Of a DNA stretch of 64,000 nt, positions 19,152 to 29,354 are shown piece by piece. The position numbers and the translations under genes were made by a program. Source of the DNA: Torymus aiolomorphi. Taxonomy: Eukaryota > Arthropoda > Insecta > Hymenoptera > Torymidae. Positions within the stretch are counted from its first letter, which is position 1, and the number at the start of each line of letters is the position of its first letter. The notes below the pieces were generated by a model. The model did no database searches. It worked only from the letters and a program-made list of their open reading frames with translations, and was not told the DNA's origin. Location: positions 91,036,342-91,100,341 of the forward strand of contig CM070874.1 of NCBI GenBank assembly GCA_036365515.1. The letters are read 5' to 3'.

Positions 19152-19283
19152 TACGAGATGGAGGTGTGCCTCTAAATTTTTTGGTGTGAAATCCTACAAG
19201 TCCACTCTTGACACTTCAAAAACATAAAAAATAATTGGAGGCACATGCCTATATCAATTTTACAAATCTGAATCTGTAACAAA

Positions 19284-19322
19284 TACACACACCCACACAC
19301 ACACACGCACACACGCACATAT
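19284..19322. repeat. Imperfect (CA)n microsatellite
   Basis: An interrupted CA run with gcac variants. The short minus-strand ORF rich in Val/Cys here is an artefact of the repeat. Confidence 0.85.
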
Positions 19323-19450
19323 ACACATATAATCACACAGATACGATAACACAACAACGAGCTATTTATATTCGTCAACTAAGTGTGCATTTTTCATCCG
19401 ACAGTACAACGCAGATGTTATAGAAGAAATAGAAATGCGCCATTAACGTA

Positions 19451-19581
19451 CACTGAAAAAAAATTTTGTATGTTCAAGAAAATCTTACTTGTTTCAACTA
19501 AAATTTAGTTAAATCAAGTAATATTAATTATTTATGAAACAAAGTCCGATTTCCTTGAACATATAACTTTTTATTTGAGTG
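19451..19581. mobile_element. Palindromic MITE, family A copy 2 (131 bp)
   Basis: Starts CACTGAAAAAAAATTTTGTA and ends TTGAGTG, flanked by TA at 19449-19450 and 19582-19583. The interior (cttacttgtttcaactaaaa and gaaacaaagtccgatttcc) is nearly identical to the copy at 10049-10176, apart from a short insertion near the centre. Two copies in one window suggest a high genomic copy number. Confidence 0.92.
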
Positions 19582-20356
19582 TATTAATTACGCAAAGGCC
19601 TACTTTGTCTTCGAACTAAAGCTTAAGCTTCTTGAAATTCCAATCTAAAAAACTGTACAACTGAATTGCCCAGAGATGAGGAAAAATAAAATTCAGGATA
19701 AAAAAGGAAAAATAAAATTCAGGATGCAAAAGCCAGAGCGGTCCATCGAGCGCACGTGGTAGCAATCTAAAATCAGCTCACACCTCACCCTGCCGTCCGA
19801 AGTGAATGCAAAAAAGCCGTTGCGGAAGCAGCGCTCCACGCTCGCAAGAGACTTATTCAGCTAGCTCTTGGCCGACACAATAGGAACGGCTCCCTCCGAA
19901 AAAAAGGAGCGCGCGCGATAAATCGTGCGCGCCCGGGCTGTGCTCTACGCGCCCGATACCGATCGGCTTCTTCCCCGCTACCGATCGCGTGCACCGCGTG
20001 ACCAAGCCTGCTCCTATATTTAATTGCGCGAGCCCTGCGCTTTCGCTTAAAATTAGACGCCTTTTTTTCGCTCGACACGTCGTAAATCGCCCTACGAAGC
20101 TTTTTTCCGAGATGGCTGCCATTAATCTTGGGCGAAGCGACCTTAGGAATGGAGTCCAGTAACAATGGAGCGAGAAAGCTGATCGTATGCAGTTGCTGGC
20201 TTGATGACTTTCTCGGTAAAGCTCTATCTTTGAATTCTTGATTCTATTCGCGAGCACTTCTATTTTACTTTCCTTGACGTTAAAAATAGCAATGGAAAAT
20301 AATACTTTAACAGTAATACCATATATATGCACACACATACAAATTATAGTCTGAAA

Positions 20357-20517
20357 CACAGAGAAAAAGATTCTATTAAAAATTACTATTTTCTTCATTA
20401 ATGAGGGGACAAACTTAATTGTGCAGAAAAATTACTATAATTATTCTAAACTTAATAAAGCTTTTTCTAAATTTTAGTATAACTATAGTAATTTTTAATA
20501 GAATCTTTTTGCCAGTG
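20357..20517. mobile_element. Short inverted-repeat element, MITE-like (161 bp)
   Basis: The ends read cacagagaaaaagattct and agaatctttttgccagtg, and the arms share aaaaagattctattaaaaat in inverted orientation. The start CACAGAG resembles the MITE at 63232, but here the flanks are AA rather than TA, so the insertion site is not clean. It has no coding capacity. Confidence 0.7.
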
Positions 20518-20553
20518 AAAACATTTCATAAAGTTTAAAATAAAGTTTTGAAG

Positions 20554-20559
20554 TTTATT
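20554..20559 (-). promoter_or_regulatory. Candidate polyadenylation signal for shakB
   Basis: Reads AATAAA on the minus strand, about 330 bp past the shakB stop codon. An ATTAAA variant is closer, at 20740-20735. Either could end the transcript if the last coding exon runs straight into the 3' UTR. A strong splice donor just after the stop codon makes this uncertain. Confidence 0.3.
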
Positions 20560-20876
20560 AAAAATTCTTCACTACGAAATCCCATAGAAGAACCACTCTT
20601 CATTTTGAAATTTTCAACTTCTGATCCAGAGTTGATTACTTTTTATGAGAAAAATGAATTTATCAAAGTAAATCAGCTTTCCCGGAAACAAGTATATGTA
20701 CTATATATTAGACTGGGAGATGAATATAGTAATTTTTAATGAGTTTTCCTCTCGACGCGTCTCGTGCTAATAAAAGTTTTTCACGGGCGTAACAATGTAA
20801 GGACATCATTTTTGAAAAATAAGTAGGTATATGTAGTTAATAAGAACAGATAAATAAGATAGGTAGATAGTGGAAA

Positions 20877-20882
20877 ACTTAC
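20877..20882 (-). promoter_or_regulatory. Consensus splice donor just after the shakB stop codon
   Basis: On the minus strand the stop TGA is followed by TCGCG and then GTAAGT, a perfect core donor, starting 6 bases past the stop. It may open an intron in the 3' UTR. No acceptor could be assigned by eye. Confidence 0.5.
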
Positions 20883-20887
20883 CGCGA

Positions 20888-21136
20888 TCAGGCTTCCTGC
20901 AGCTCGCCCTTAACGCCAGGCACGCTATGGTGGTGCCTCGAGGCCATTCGGTTCGCCAGCTCGTGCATCACGTCCCGGTATATGACCGTGTCGAGATTCT
21001 CCCCGAGCATGTAGAGGAGGAACCAGTCGCCGACTTTGCTCCGCCGGACGATCGTCTCGACGGCCTCGCGACGCACCAGCCGAAACCTCAGCCGCAACAG
21101 GTAGACCCTCGTCCGGGGAGAGAATATGATGATGAT
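20888..21136 (-). CDS. shakB: shaking-B innexin, last coding exon (shared)
   Basis: Encodes the final 82 residues and the stop codon of the gap-junction protein, starting [18 protein letters not shown] and ending GVKGELQEA. It follows an AG acceptor (ttggtgcag) in phase 0, matching the phase-0 donor of the previous exon. This is the cytoplasmic C-terminus after TM4: a basic stretch ([20 protein letters not shown]), then [20 protein letters not shown], both characteristic of insect ShakB, and a short tail with HHH. In the 373-residue isoform it spans residues 292-373. The length and ending match known insect ShakB proteins closely. An opposite-strand ORF over this exon is a shadow. Confidence 0.96.
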   Translation of the reverse strand: MIIIFSPRTRVYLLRLRFRLVRREAVETIVRRSKVGDWFLLYMLGENLDTVIYRDVMHELANRMASRHHHSVPGVKGELQEA

Positions 21137-21699
21137 CTGCACCAAGTAGAGAGAAATTTGAACTCCCAGAAACTGTTCAGTACACGTTTAAACGCTATTC
21201 TCCAATAAGTACGAAAACACCGACGCGAGTTGCTCAATGCATTCTGAGAATAATAATAACCCCACTAACCGCATGGAATACAAAGCGATCGATTCGTAAA
21301 ATATAAGCCTACCAGAGAATTAAACAAGGGGACATGAAAGTAATCCACCGCGATGTCGTGCCATCGGCATAGAGCACAAGTTTTGCGACGGATTAAAAAG
21401 ACGCAAAAGCCCTGTCGACAAATAAATACCCCCAAGAGTGGCGGCGGCGCGCGAGCGCGTGGCCTTGGAGGATTCCGGCTGTAATAAGCCAGCTATTTAA
21501 CGAGCTTATTTCAGCGGCATAATCTTCTTAATAAGCAAAGCCCTTCGAATGGCGCGCAAGTGCACTAACAGGCTCTAAAGCTCGCTCCCCCGGCGAAATG
21601 ACATCGATAAATCGATCGCCGCTAGCCAAACCCCATAGTAAGGGTGTCGATAGAAAGAACCACGCGCTAAGCTCGTCAAAATGCAGTCACGGATGCGTG

Positions 21700-21776
<77 letters not shown>

Positions 21777-21797
21777 GCGAAGTTTAACTGTACTCAC
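21137..21797 (-). other. shakB: shakB intron 3 (661 bp)
   Basis: Donor GTGAGTAC at 21797, acceptor ttggtgcag ending at 21137, phase 0. A TG/TA dinucleotide tract starts about 24 bases past the donor. The acceptor has no long pyrimidine tract. The middle is of mixed composition, with a GC-rich patch at about 21430-21470. Confidence 0.9.
21700..21774. repeat. (TA)n(CA)n compound microsatellite in intron 3
   Basis: About nine TA units run into about 29 perfect CA units. On the shakB (minus) strand the intron therefore reads donor, ~20 bases, then (TG)29 followed by (TA)9. Short ORFs across it are artefacts. Confidence 0.96.
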
Positions 21798-22087
21798 CCT
21801 ATATATGACGGTCAAGAGGCTGAGCACTCCGAGGAAGAGGAACCAAAACCAGAGGAAGACGTAGATCTTCTCGTTGACGACGTTCAGCGGCAGGATGCAG
21901 ACGGCGTCGTGGCGTTCGACCTCGCCGCTTACGCCGTACTTGTAGAACGTGCACTTGGTCATGCGCGGGAAGACGTAGATCATCGGGTCGACGCGGTCCT
22001 CCTGATCTGACTCCAGGAAGCGCAGCACGTCGATGCCGAACGTCAGGAAGGCGCCGTCGAAGAATCGGTTCATCAGGAACATCTGAC
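21798..22087 (-). CDS. shakB: shaking-B innexin, third exon (shared; TM3 end, E2 loop, TM4)
   Basis: This 290-bp exon encodes two bases of a split glycine codon and 96 residues ([13 protein letters not shown] to SLLTVIYR), residues 196-291 of the 373-residue isoform. It enters after an AG acceptor (aaatcgtag) and leaves at AGG then GTGAGT. It carries the end of TM3, the second extracellular loop and TM4 ([23 protein letters not shown]). The loop has conserved cysteines at C240 (RMTKC) and C258 (DAVC), used in innexins to brace docking between hemichannels, and the block [13 protein letters not shown] that is highly conserved in insect innexins. It has no internal stop and aligns end to end with fly ShakB. 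Confidence 0.97.
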
Positions 22088-22749
22088 CTACGATTTCATC
22101 AAATTTTCACAAACACCTCATACGTTCATCTTAATGGCATACCTATATCTTTAAGTTTTAAATCGCTAATTGGGATTCAAGGAAAAATAATATAGTACGT
22201 AGTGCCTCTTGCAATAGATTAAAAGACGCTGCTGAAAATAAAATAATTCTCCATCGATTCGTCGATCTATATATAAATGGCGCTTTCAGCAGGTGCATGT
22301 ATGTTTATATCCGCGGCTGCCAACAGGAAAATACACAGTTTCGGCGATTCGTCACCGATAACCAAACGACGGACGCCATAATTTCCTGAACTAATAATTC
22401 GCTCGACGAATGGAAAGGCCAAGTATGTCACTCCCCGAGTTATAAATTATTTGCGCGACTTTGCGCGAGTGAGCAAGCAAAGCCTATATCCGGTTGCGTG
22501 GATGCCAAAATTCGTAGCTGTTCATTCGTCGTGCATCCGCGTTTTCTATACAATTTTCCACTGACGCGCTGGCGTGATTGCCAAAGTTACGGTAATTGCT
22601 CATATCTATGAGGAGAACGTATGTCTTTAATCGTTTTAGCTGAATGACTAATTGTATTGCTATGAAAGACTTTTTTATGACTCATTTATCAGATAATAAA
22701 AGGGCTTTTGAATATCGTGAATGACACCTAATTTTAACATGTTCATATA

Positions 22750-23319
22750 CACTGAGAGAAGAATATTGTTACTGTTAACATATTTATCTATTTGAAATAC
22801 AACTATTTGACATGTTTAAGGATAAAATGTGATATTGTAATAGTTACAATATCTATATTAACTAATAACATATTCAGATTTGAAAGTAGCTGATGGTACA
22901 AGTTTTTGTAAATTGTAGTTTTTGAATCTAATAGCCAATTTTCTACCAGAATGATGTTGTTATATAACAAAAAGGTCTGAAATAAAAACTCCATTTAGTT
23001 TTTTAATCCAACGTTTTGGACATTTTTATAGTTTATGTCCTTCACCAGGATAAACAATAAAAATGTCTGAAATGTTGGAGTAAAAAAATAAATGATGTTT
23101 TTATTCCAAACGTTTTTGTTATAAAACAACATCATCCTGATAGAAAATTGGCCATTAGATTCAAAAACTACTATAATAAGAATATTGTAACTATTACAAT
23201 ATCAATGTTCTCAGGTAACATATTGAAATTGTTTATGAGAACATGGTAACTTAACTGTTAACATGACATTATAACTGTTACAATGCCATGTTAACAGTAA
23301 ACAAATCCTTTTCTCAGTG
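22750..23319. mobile_element. 570-bp MITE with CACTGAGA ends and TA duplication
   Basis: Ends CACTGAGAGAAG and CTTTTCTCAGTG (inverted, near match), flanked by TA at 22748-22749 and 23320-23321. The terminal arms share tactgttaacat in inverted orientation. The interior is occupied by a separate palindrome at 22915-23171, so this is either one element of nested arms or a MITE carrying another inside it. It has no coding capacity. Confidence 0.88.
22915..23171. repeat. Near-complete palindrome inside the 22.75-kb MITE
   Basis: The arms start gtagtttttgaatc and end gattcaaaaactac, and pairing continues through ccaattttctaccagaatga against atcatcctgatagaaaattg and through ccaacgttttggacattttt against aaaaatgtctgaaatgttgg. 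About 125 bp per arm surround a short loop. In a shakB transcript it would fold into a long hairpin. Confidence 0.88.
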
Positions 23320-24553
23320 TAGCTATGATAAAAATTAACTCTTTTTAGAAGTATTTCTGTTATCTATGCTTATCTATTTATTAACACGTAATAAGAAGAG
23401 TATTTATATCTTAAAACGTGTCCGAAATAATACAACAGAAGATGTTACTTATCTGGAAGTTTGTTTAGCTATAACTTTAAAATAAAGTAAAAGAGAAGAA
23501 TCTTTTCTTGAGAAACGATTATATTAACTTGATATCTATGTTCGTGTAAAATTCCTATGTGACTAAATATCGAAAGAAATTTAAATTTATGAAAATTTAT
23601 AGTGCCATTTTCAATGACCTTTTACTTACAAGGAGACTGCATAACTTATCGGAAACGGATTTTAACTGGATTTTAAAAGTCGACCTGATACCTAAAAAGG
23701 AAATCCAGTATAAAAGCTACCTAATCTTAAATGTACGTTAGTTAGTTAGAAAATGATGTTTCTTTTATCATTGCATCCGACTGTGCAAGTATTTATTCTA
23801 CGAATACAAGCAGACAATATTATAAAAGTAGGCAGAAAGGCTTCAAGCTTTGTTTCGTTGAAAAATATTAATTTTCCTTTTCTTAACGATTTTGGTAGGA
23901 TACTTTTTATGATGTTCATACGGTTACTTATAACTTCTTGGATAATTAATACATTGTCAGGAATTGTAAGGAAACATATATTAAATCAAAGCTTTTCCTG
24001 CAAAGTTACAGTCAATAATAGAGACATTATTATTAATAAAATCTCGTATCTCGAGAAAAAAACCCTATAAAAACTTATTACCTCTACTGGGCTTCTTTTT
24101 TAGGCACCAGAAATCGACTCTCAAAGCCCAGTTAAGATTCGTTTCCTTGAGGTTTAAAATTTTTCCCTAAGGAAAAATTTGATTATGTACGATGAGAATG
24201 AGCAATGCAGAAAAAAAAGATCGATGATCCTCATTATTTCGAGATGCAGAAAGTCGGCGATGAAATGAAGTGCGCGCGTGCGATATCTTCTCATTGCGCG
24301 CTGCTCTCGCATCCTATACATCCTACGTTCGATTTCCCCGTCGATAAGGCCTCCTCGAGCCAACGGGTAAAGTAAAATTAACCCTCGCGGCTGACCTTTG
24401 CGCGATTTTTACGCGAGCCGTGAGGAGAGTGGGAAAGTTTCTCTCTCCTTTTTGAAAGTCAATTTCCAGCGCGCGCAGGCGTCGCGAAGATTTATGATAA
24501 TTGTTCGGAATGTTTGAGAAAAAGTGCGCGTGAAGCGAAGCGAGAGGGAGGGA

Positions 24554-24557
<4 letters not shown>

Positions 24558-24623
<66 letters not shown>
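24558..24623. repeat. (GA)n microsatellite beside the exon 2 splice donor
   Basis: About 33 perfect units. On the shakB strand this is (CT)33, beginning at intron position +10 after the GTGAGT donor. Ser/Leu- and Arg/Glu-rich ORFs over it are artefacts. Confidence 0.97.
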
Positions 24624-24628
<5 letters not shown>

Positions 24629-24632
24629 TCAC

Positions 24633-24852
24633 CGATGACGTTCAGGAGGGCGAGCACCTCGCAGAGGTAGTACCTGTACGCCCACCAGTTGTGGTAGCGT
24701 AGATTCTCCCAGAGATAGTCCAGCAGCATCTTCTTCTTCTGCTTCTTCTCAACCTCGGAGCACAGCCCGATGTCCAGGTCCATCATGAGAGCGTGGATCT
24801 TGCCACCCTCCCAGCCCTTCCACAGCCAGCGCGGCGTGTAGAATAGGATCGC
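24633..24852 (-). CDS. shakB: shaking-B innexin, second exon (shared; TM2 end, cytoplasmic loop, TM3)
   Basis: This 220-bp exon encodes 73 residues and the first base of a glycine codon ([20 protein letters not shown] to ALLNVI), residues 122-194 in the 373-residue isoform. It starts after a good acceptor (gtatttcag) in phase 0, so both first exons, each ending in a complete Gln codon, can join it. It completes TM2 (with YYQWV in the preceding exon), gives the cytoplasmic loop with the lysine-rich block [20 protein letters not shown], and starts TM3. The WEGGKI block and NWWAYRYY are hallmarks of the ShakB/Inx family. It aligns without gaps to fly ShakB as I know it. Confidence 0.97.
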
Positions 24853-25622
24853 CTGAAATACATACGTCACGCTTTCTGTAATTACACCCAATAAGCTCGA
24901 CTGCTGACAATATATTTTTCGACATTTGTCTAAATTGCATATAATATTATTATAGTTAGACCTTTCCCTGCAATGGGCTTAGGAGAAAATTTCATTACCT
25001 TAAACAAAACTACAACTATCTACTGTATGCGCTTAGTTCCAACAAAGTTCAAACTTCCTGAGCACGTACCAATTCAACTTTCCTTGAACTTATCTTATTT
25101 TTTGCATTGATTTCATTGATAAGAGTATAATATAACAACTCAATTCATGGAGATATTTTTCTTGTACTCTAATTATTAACAGTTTAAGACATCATTTGAT
25201 TTCGTATGCTTCATCGCTATACCATTCCAGATAATCTGCAATCATAATCGGGGAAATCCATCTTCTTCCCTTTTTACACATTATATCGGGACTATCAACA
25301 TCTTCCACAAGTCAGAAGAAAAATGTATAATGTGTATCATGGCTAGATGGGCGCAGACCGAATAACGTGTTATTTTTATGATCAATGAGTTTTGGCTTGG
25401 CCATTAAAATTCTTGCACTATCATCGTGAGAGCGTCTCGCGCTGCACGGGCAAGTTTCTGCACAAACACAGAAACATCTTGCCGCTCAGGGCAGATTCAT
25501 TGCGACTTAGCCTCGGCAATTTAAAACGCTATCCGATTCGAATAATTGAATCTAGCTTTTTTCAACACTCTGCCCGGTAATTCCTTATCCGCTTACAAGC
25601 TATAATCAATTCCAGCGCCTCG

Positions 25623-25646
25623 AAAAAAAAAAAAAAAAAAAAAAAA
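25623..25646. repeat. Poly-A run
   Basis: About 24 consecutive A bases on the plus strand. It may be the tail of a retroposed sequence, but no body is recognisable upstream. Confidence 0.9.
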
Positions 25647-27921
25647 ACAAAATTACAGTTCATCGGTCAAACGCACGCATAGAACAAAAAAAGAACAACG
25701 CGCATTGGCAACGAAATTCGAATTTATTGCGGAGGGGAGGGGCCATTATTAATAATGCATTCTTAAACGAATTCCTCTCACACGCTGCGCAAGAAAAACG
25801 ACATCGCGATAACGAGGAAATATGCCCTTTCGCGCGCACGCGCACGCATGATTAATACCGGGATATTTTCGATACGCGTGCAGTGGCCGCGGCTCGTTAT
25901 ATCGCGCCGGATAAATCGCATCGCGTTAATTGTAATTGAAAGTTCGCGGCGGCGTGAAAATGTTTTAATCCGCATGCAATTTTGGTGAATAAGGAAGTGA
26001 TTGCAGATACTGTAGATTTGGGAGGGGATGTATGATGCCTCAGAATTTTAATGAGATAAGAACTTTTATAAAACTATTTTTAGAATAATTTTCAACGTCT
26101 GATAAAATAATCACAATTTTTACAAGAAGAAACTTATAGCTCTTATACGTGCATGTTATTAGTTTAACATACATATCAAGAGATAAAAATACCGTAGTCT
26201 AAATTTCTTACCGAAAATGATATACATAGTCGCATATTTTGTAAATAAACTATGAAATGTTTATTCAGCCTTCATTTTATATAATAAAAGAATAAATATT
26301 ATAACTCGCCCATTCATCAACAATACGTATTTTTAGACTTGATAATTACGAGGCAAGAGGGTGAATTAAATCACTTCTTAAAAGGTTCAGATTACTTTGT
26401 AATACCATAATTTTTGCAGAATGCGAGTGCACTCCTGGCACGAAAGTAAACGAGTTCTCATGGTTTAAGATTGCGAAAGGATATTCCTTCTCTAATATCT
26501 CGTAATCACTGGGCCTCGCGCGTTGCACACAAAAAATCCTATATGTACGAGGAATTCCACTAATTATGTTTATCATGTCAAATTCAACACGAACTCACAA
26601 ATGCTTGTTAATATTGCTAGTCTACCTCTAATCCAAAATCCGGTTCAGAGATTTTCTCAAGCTTATCCAGTGTAAACATCGGACAAGAAAAATAAATTAC
26701 GTTCAGATGAACCATTTAAATATAATGTATTTATATTAGAAAGTTTACCATTATAAGTTTGTTGCTCTCCACCCATTCTTAATTTTAGATTCACAACAAC
26801 AATATGGTTCTAAGGACACTCGTTCATTATAGTTGGAGAAAAAGGATATTGAACTAGCTCATGGAAATTCTCCAGAAAAATCAATCGATACACCGATCCT
26901 TTATCTCCGTAAGATTCTGCATACATGTATATTTTCTCGTCTGCATGCATAGACGAGCTTGCTAGATGTGCGTGATGTGCTTAATTAAGTTCACGGTCCT
27001 CCGAGAAAAATAACGCGGGGACACGCACGCACCGGCGCCCCAGTAACTATTGCGCAGGAAAAAGACAATGAAGCGCGGCTGCAAGTGTGCGAAAAAGCTA
27101 AATCGTGTGTTTTGAGCTTTCCCACAGGTGGCTGCCGCTGCGACGTTGTGTTTGCTTTGGCTAAGAAAGCGAGGGTGCTTTGATGGCCTTTGCTAATTCA
27201 GTCTGCAGCTAAGGACGGCCGCTAAAGGTCGCTATAGTTTTTCATATATGTCTGCTAATTGACTGTACGAGGAGAAAAATCTCTGAACACCAATAAATAG
27301 TGATGTTATGTTGTAACTCTGTGATACTGCACAAAGTCTGAGAAAAATTACAGTGTCTTGTAGCAAAAATTTCTATGACAATTCTATTTTTCTAACTTTC
27401 TGACTGTGTTCCAGAGTTGTAAACGAACACTTTAACTAGGAATATTTTCTAATTGATAATGGATTACTTTAAGATAAGATAATAGGTTTATTTTTAAAAA
27501 TTTTCCAAAAAAAAAAATTGCTTCACAGATTATACACTTCGTCGTAATCTTTTCGCATTCATATAATAGATAAAATTAAGACTACATAATGATACGATAT
27601 CGCAGTCAAAATATTACCCATAAATTCCTAAGAATCAGTAAAAAAATCACAAAATAAATCATATAAATATATCACAATATAAACTAGTGTAGAAGAGAAT
27701 ATCACAGTATTTTTTATCTATCAGTCAGTGCGTTCGTGTATACAATATAATAAAACAAAACAACAACAACATAAGATAGAATCAACTAAACTTGTTTGTT
27801 TCCCCCGCAGAGATTTCGCGAATTTACTCCTGGAATCTGACAAATAAGTAGCTCGGAGCTCGCATTCTATTTTGCGCAATAGAAAACATGCAATATAATC
27901 TCGAAACAAGCGATGGGAACA

Positions 27922-28060
27922 AAGTACTATATGTAATACGGGACTATAAGTCGATCATTCCCTTGGTGATCTTTTCCCTCGCTTCGCTACGCTCGCTCGG
28001 GCAGTGAACTCACCCGCGGGAATAATCTGCGACTTTAGTCCCTTGTTGCATAATGTACTA
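27922..28060. repeat. Imperfect palindrome with GC-rich loop
   Basis: The left arm 27922-27962 (acgggactataagtcgatca) is inverted against 28018-28060 (tctgcgactttagtccc). The ~55-bp loop contains cctcgcttcgctacgctcgc, itself partly symmetrical. It is probably a small MITE or the ends of one; no clear target duplication is seen. Confidence 0.75.
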
Positions 28061-29282
28061 TTATACAAAGCGAAAAAGTGTGACTGGGATCCGATGACGC
28101 GATAAAAATCAAAAAATTTTTAAAATAAAAGAGTATTTATGCTAATTGTTCATATCAGTTAATTTCGTTAAAGTATTTAGATTAAAAAATCAAAAGATAT
28201 GCTTAATATCTTATTTAATACTCGTGAATTCTTATAAGAAAAGTATGAGAAAACTATTTTGGCTTATAATTACTCAATTAACAGTAATATAAAGTTTTCT
28301 ATGCTTGAAAATAGTAGTATATTAACAATATATTAATATTCAATTGCAATAAGTGCTCAAAAGTTTATGAATTCCTTGTAAATAGCTGACCAGAATTAGC
28401 CAGTGACCGGCATTACCCCGTTCTCCCCTATAGTACGATTTGGATGTTTGAACTTACGCAATGTGACCAAACTAAATGTTAGATTAAAGCTTAGGAACGG
28501 CAAAGGACAAAAATATGGGTACGGATATATATGTGAAATGGTATGGCAGGAGACGTGCTAGGTCAATAAGCTGTCTAAAAACCATATAGTTTCAAAAAAA
28601 ATTAAATATGACATTTCATTGGAATATAACTATAAGTTAAATAAATAAAAATATTATCAAACTCAATTCCATTAATTAGTACCTAAAATTTAGAAATCTT
28701 TCAAGTGTTCATTCCATCTACTCTGTGAAAACTTGTAGAATCCAACCCCTTAAGATTATCCTATTTTCACTTTTACAAAGTAACGACTTTACGATAATGT
28801 TTATTTAATAAGATATAAACAACGGCCGGTCCTAAACGACATTCGTAACGAGCAATTTAAGCCCTACTAAACTTTAATCTGTCAACCGGTTCAATGGAGC
28901 GCACGCTAGCAAAAACTTCGCCACAGTAACATATCTTTCGTCGTGACAGAATTATGGGCCCTAACAAGGAGAAAGTGTTAAAAAATTCTATGCAGATGGG
29001 AGAGAATTTTATAGGGAAAATTATCGTATTTCACTCGTGACTTGAAGAATATTTTGTTTAAATTTCGAAGAAAAACGGCATTCCTGTTCTGAAAAAAACG
29101 ATGCCTCTAATAAACATGTAGGATAAAAATAATAAGTCTTTCTATTTTTATATTCGGGCTCAAGACATGTCCTTATAATATAATCGGCTCTCGGTGGTAT
29201 AACATGTTATGCACAACATAATAACCAGCGATTGAAAAACGAGAACTTCGCAGACTTCTCTCTGTATATATACGTACTTCTC

Positions 29283-29354
29283 TTCGGTCCTTGAACTACG
29301 ACTAGCTCTGTGAAGATATAGCCGCTCGCAGCTACCAATTGAGCTATCGCGCAG
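29283..29354 (-). repeat. tRNA-like remnant with RNA polymerase III A box
   Basis: The minus strand reads gatagctcaattggtagc, an exact fit to the A-box consensus. About 37 bp later tagttcaaggacc is a degraded B box. A full cloverleaf does not close, so it is not called as a tRNA gene. It is more likely a tRNA-derived SINE head or a decayed tRNA copy. The surrounding ORF has no meaning. Confidence 0.4.

Larger units (their letters stand above)
22088..24632 (-). other. shakB: shakB intron 2 (2.5 kb)
   Basis: Donor GTGAGTCT at 24632, acceptor ending at 22088, splitting a glycine codon after its first base. It contains the MITE and long inverted repeat at 22750-23319 and a (GA)n run next to the donor. 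Short ORFs at 23559-24070 have no recognisable domain. Confidence 0.9.

Noticed and set aside
20870..21208. 112-codon plus-strand ORF
   Set aside because: Antisense shadow of the last shakB exon.
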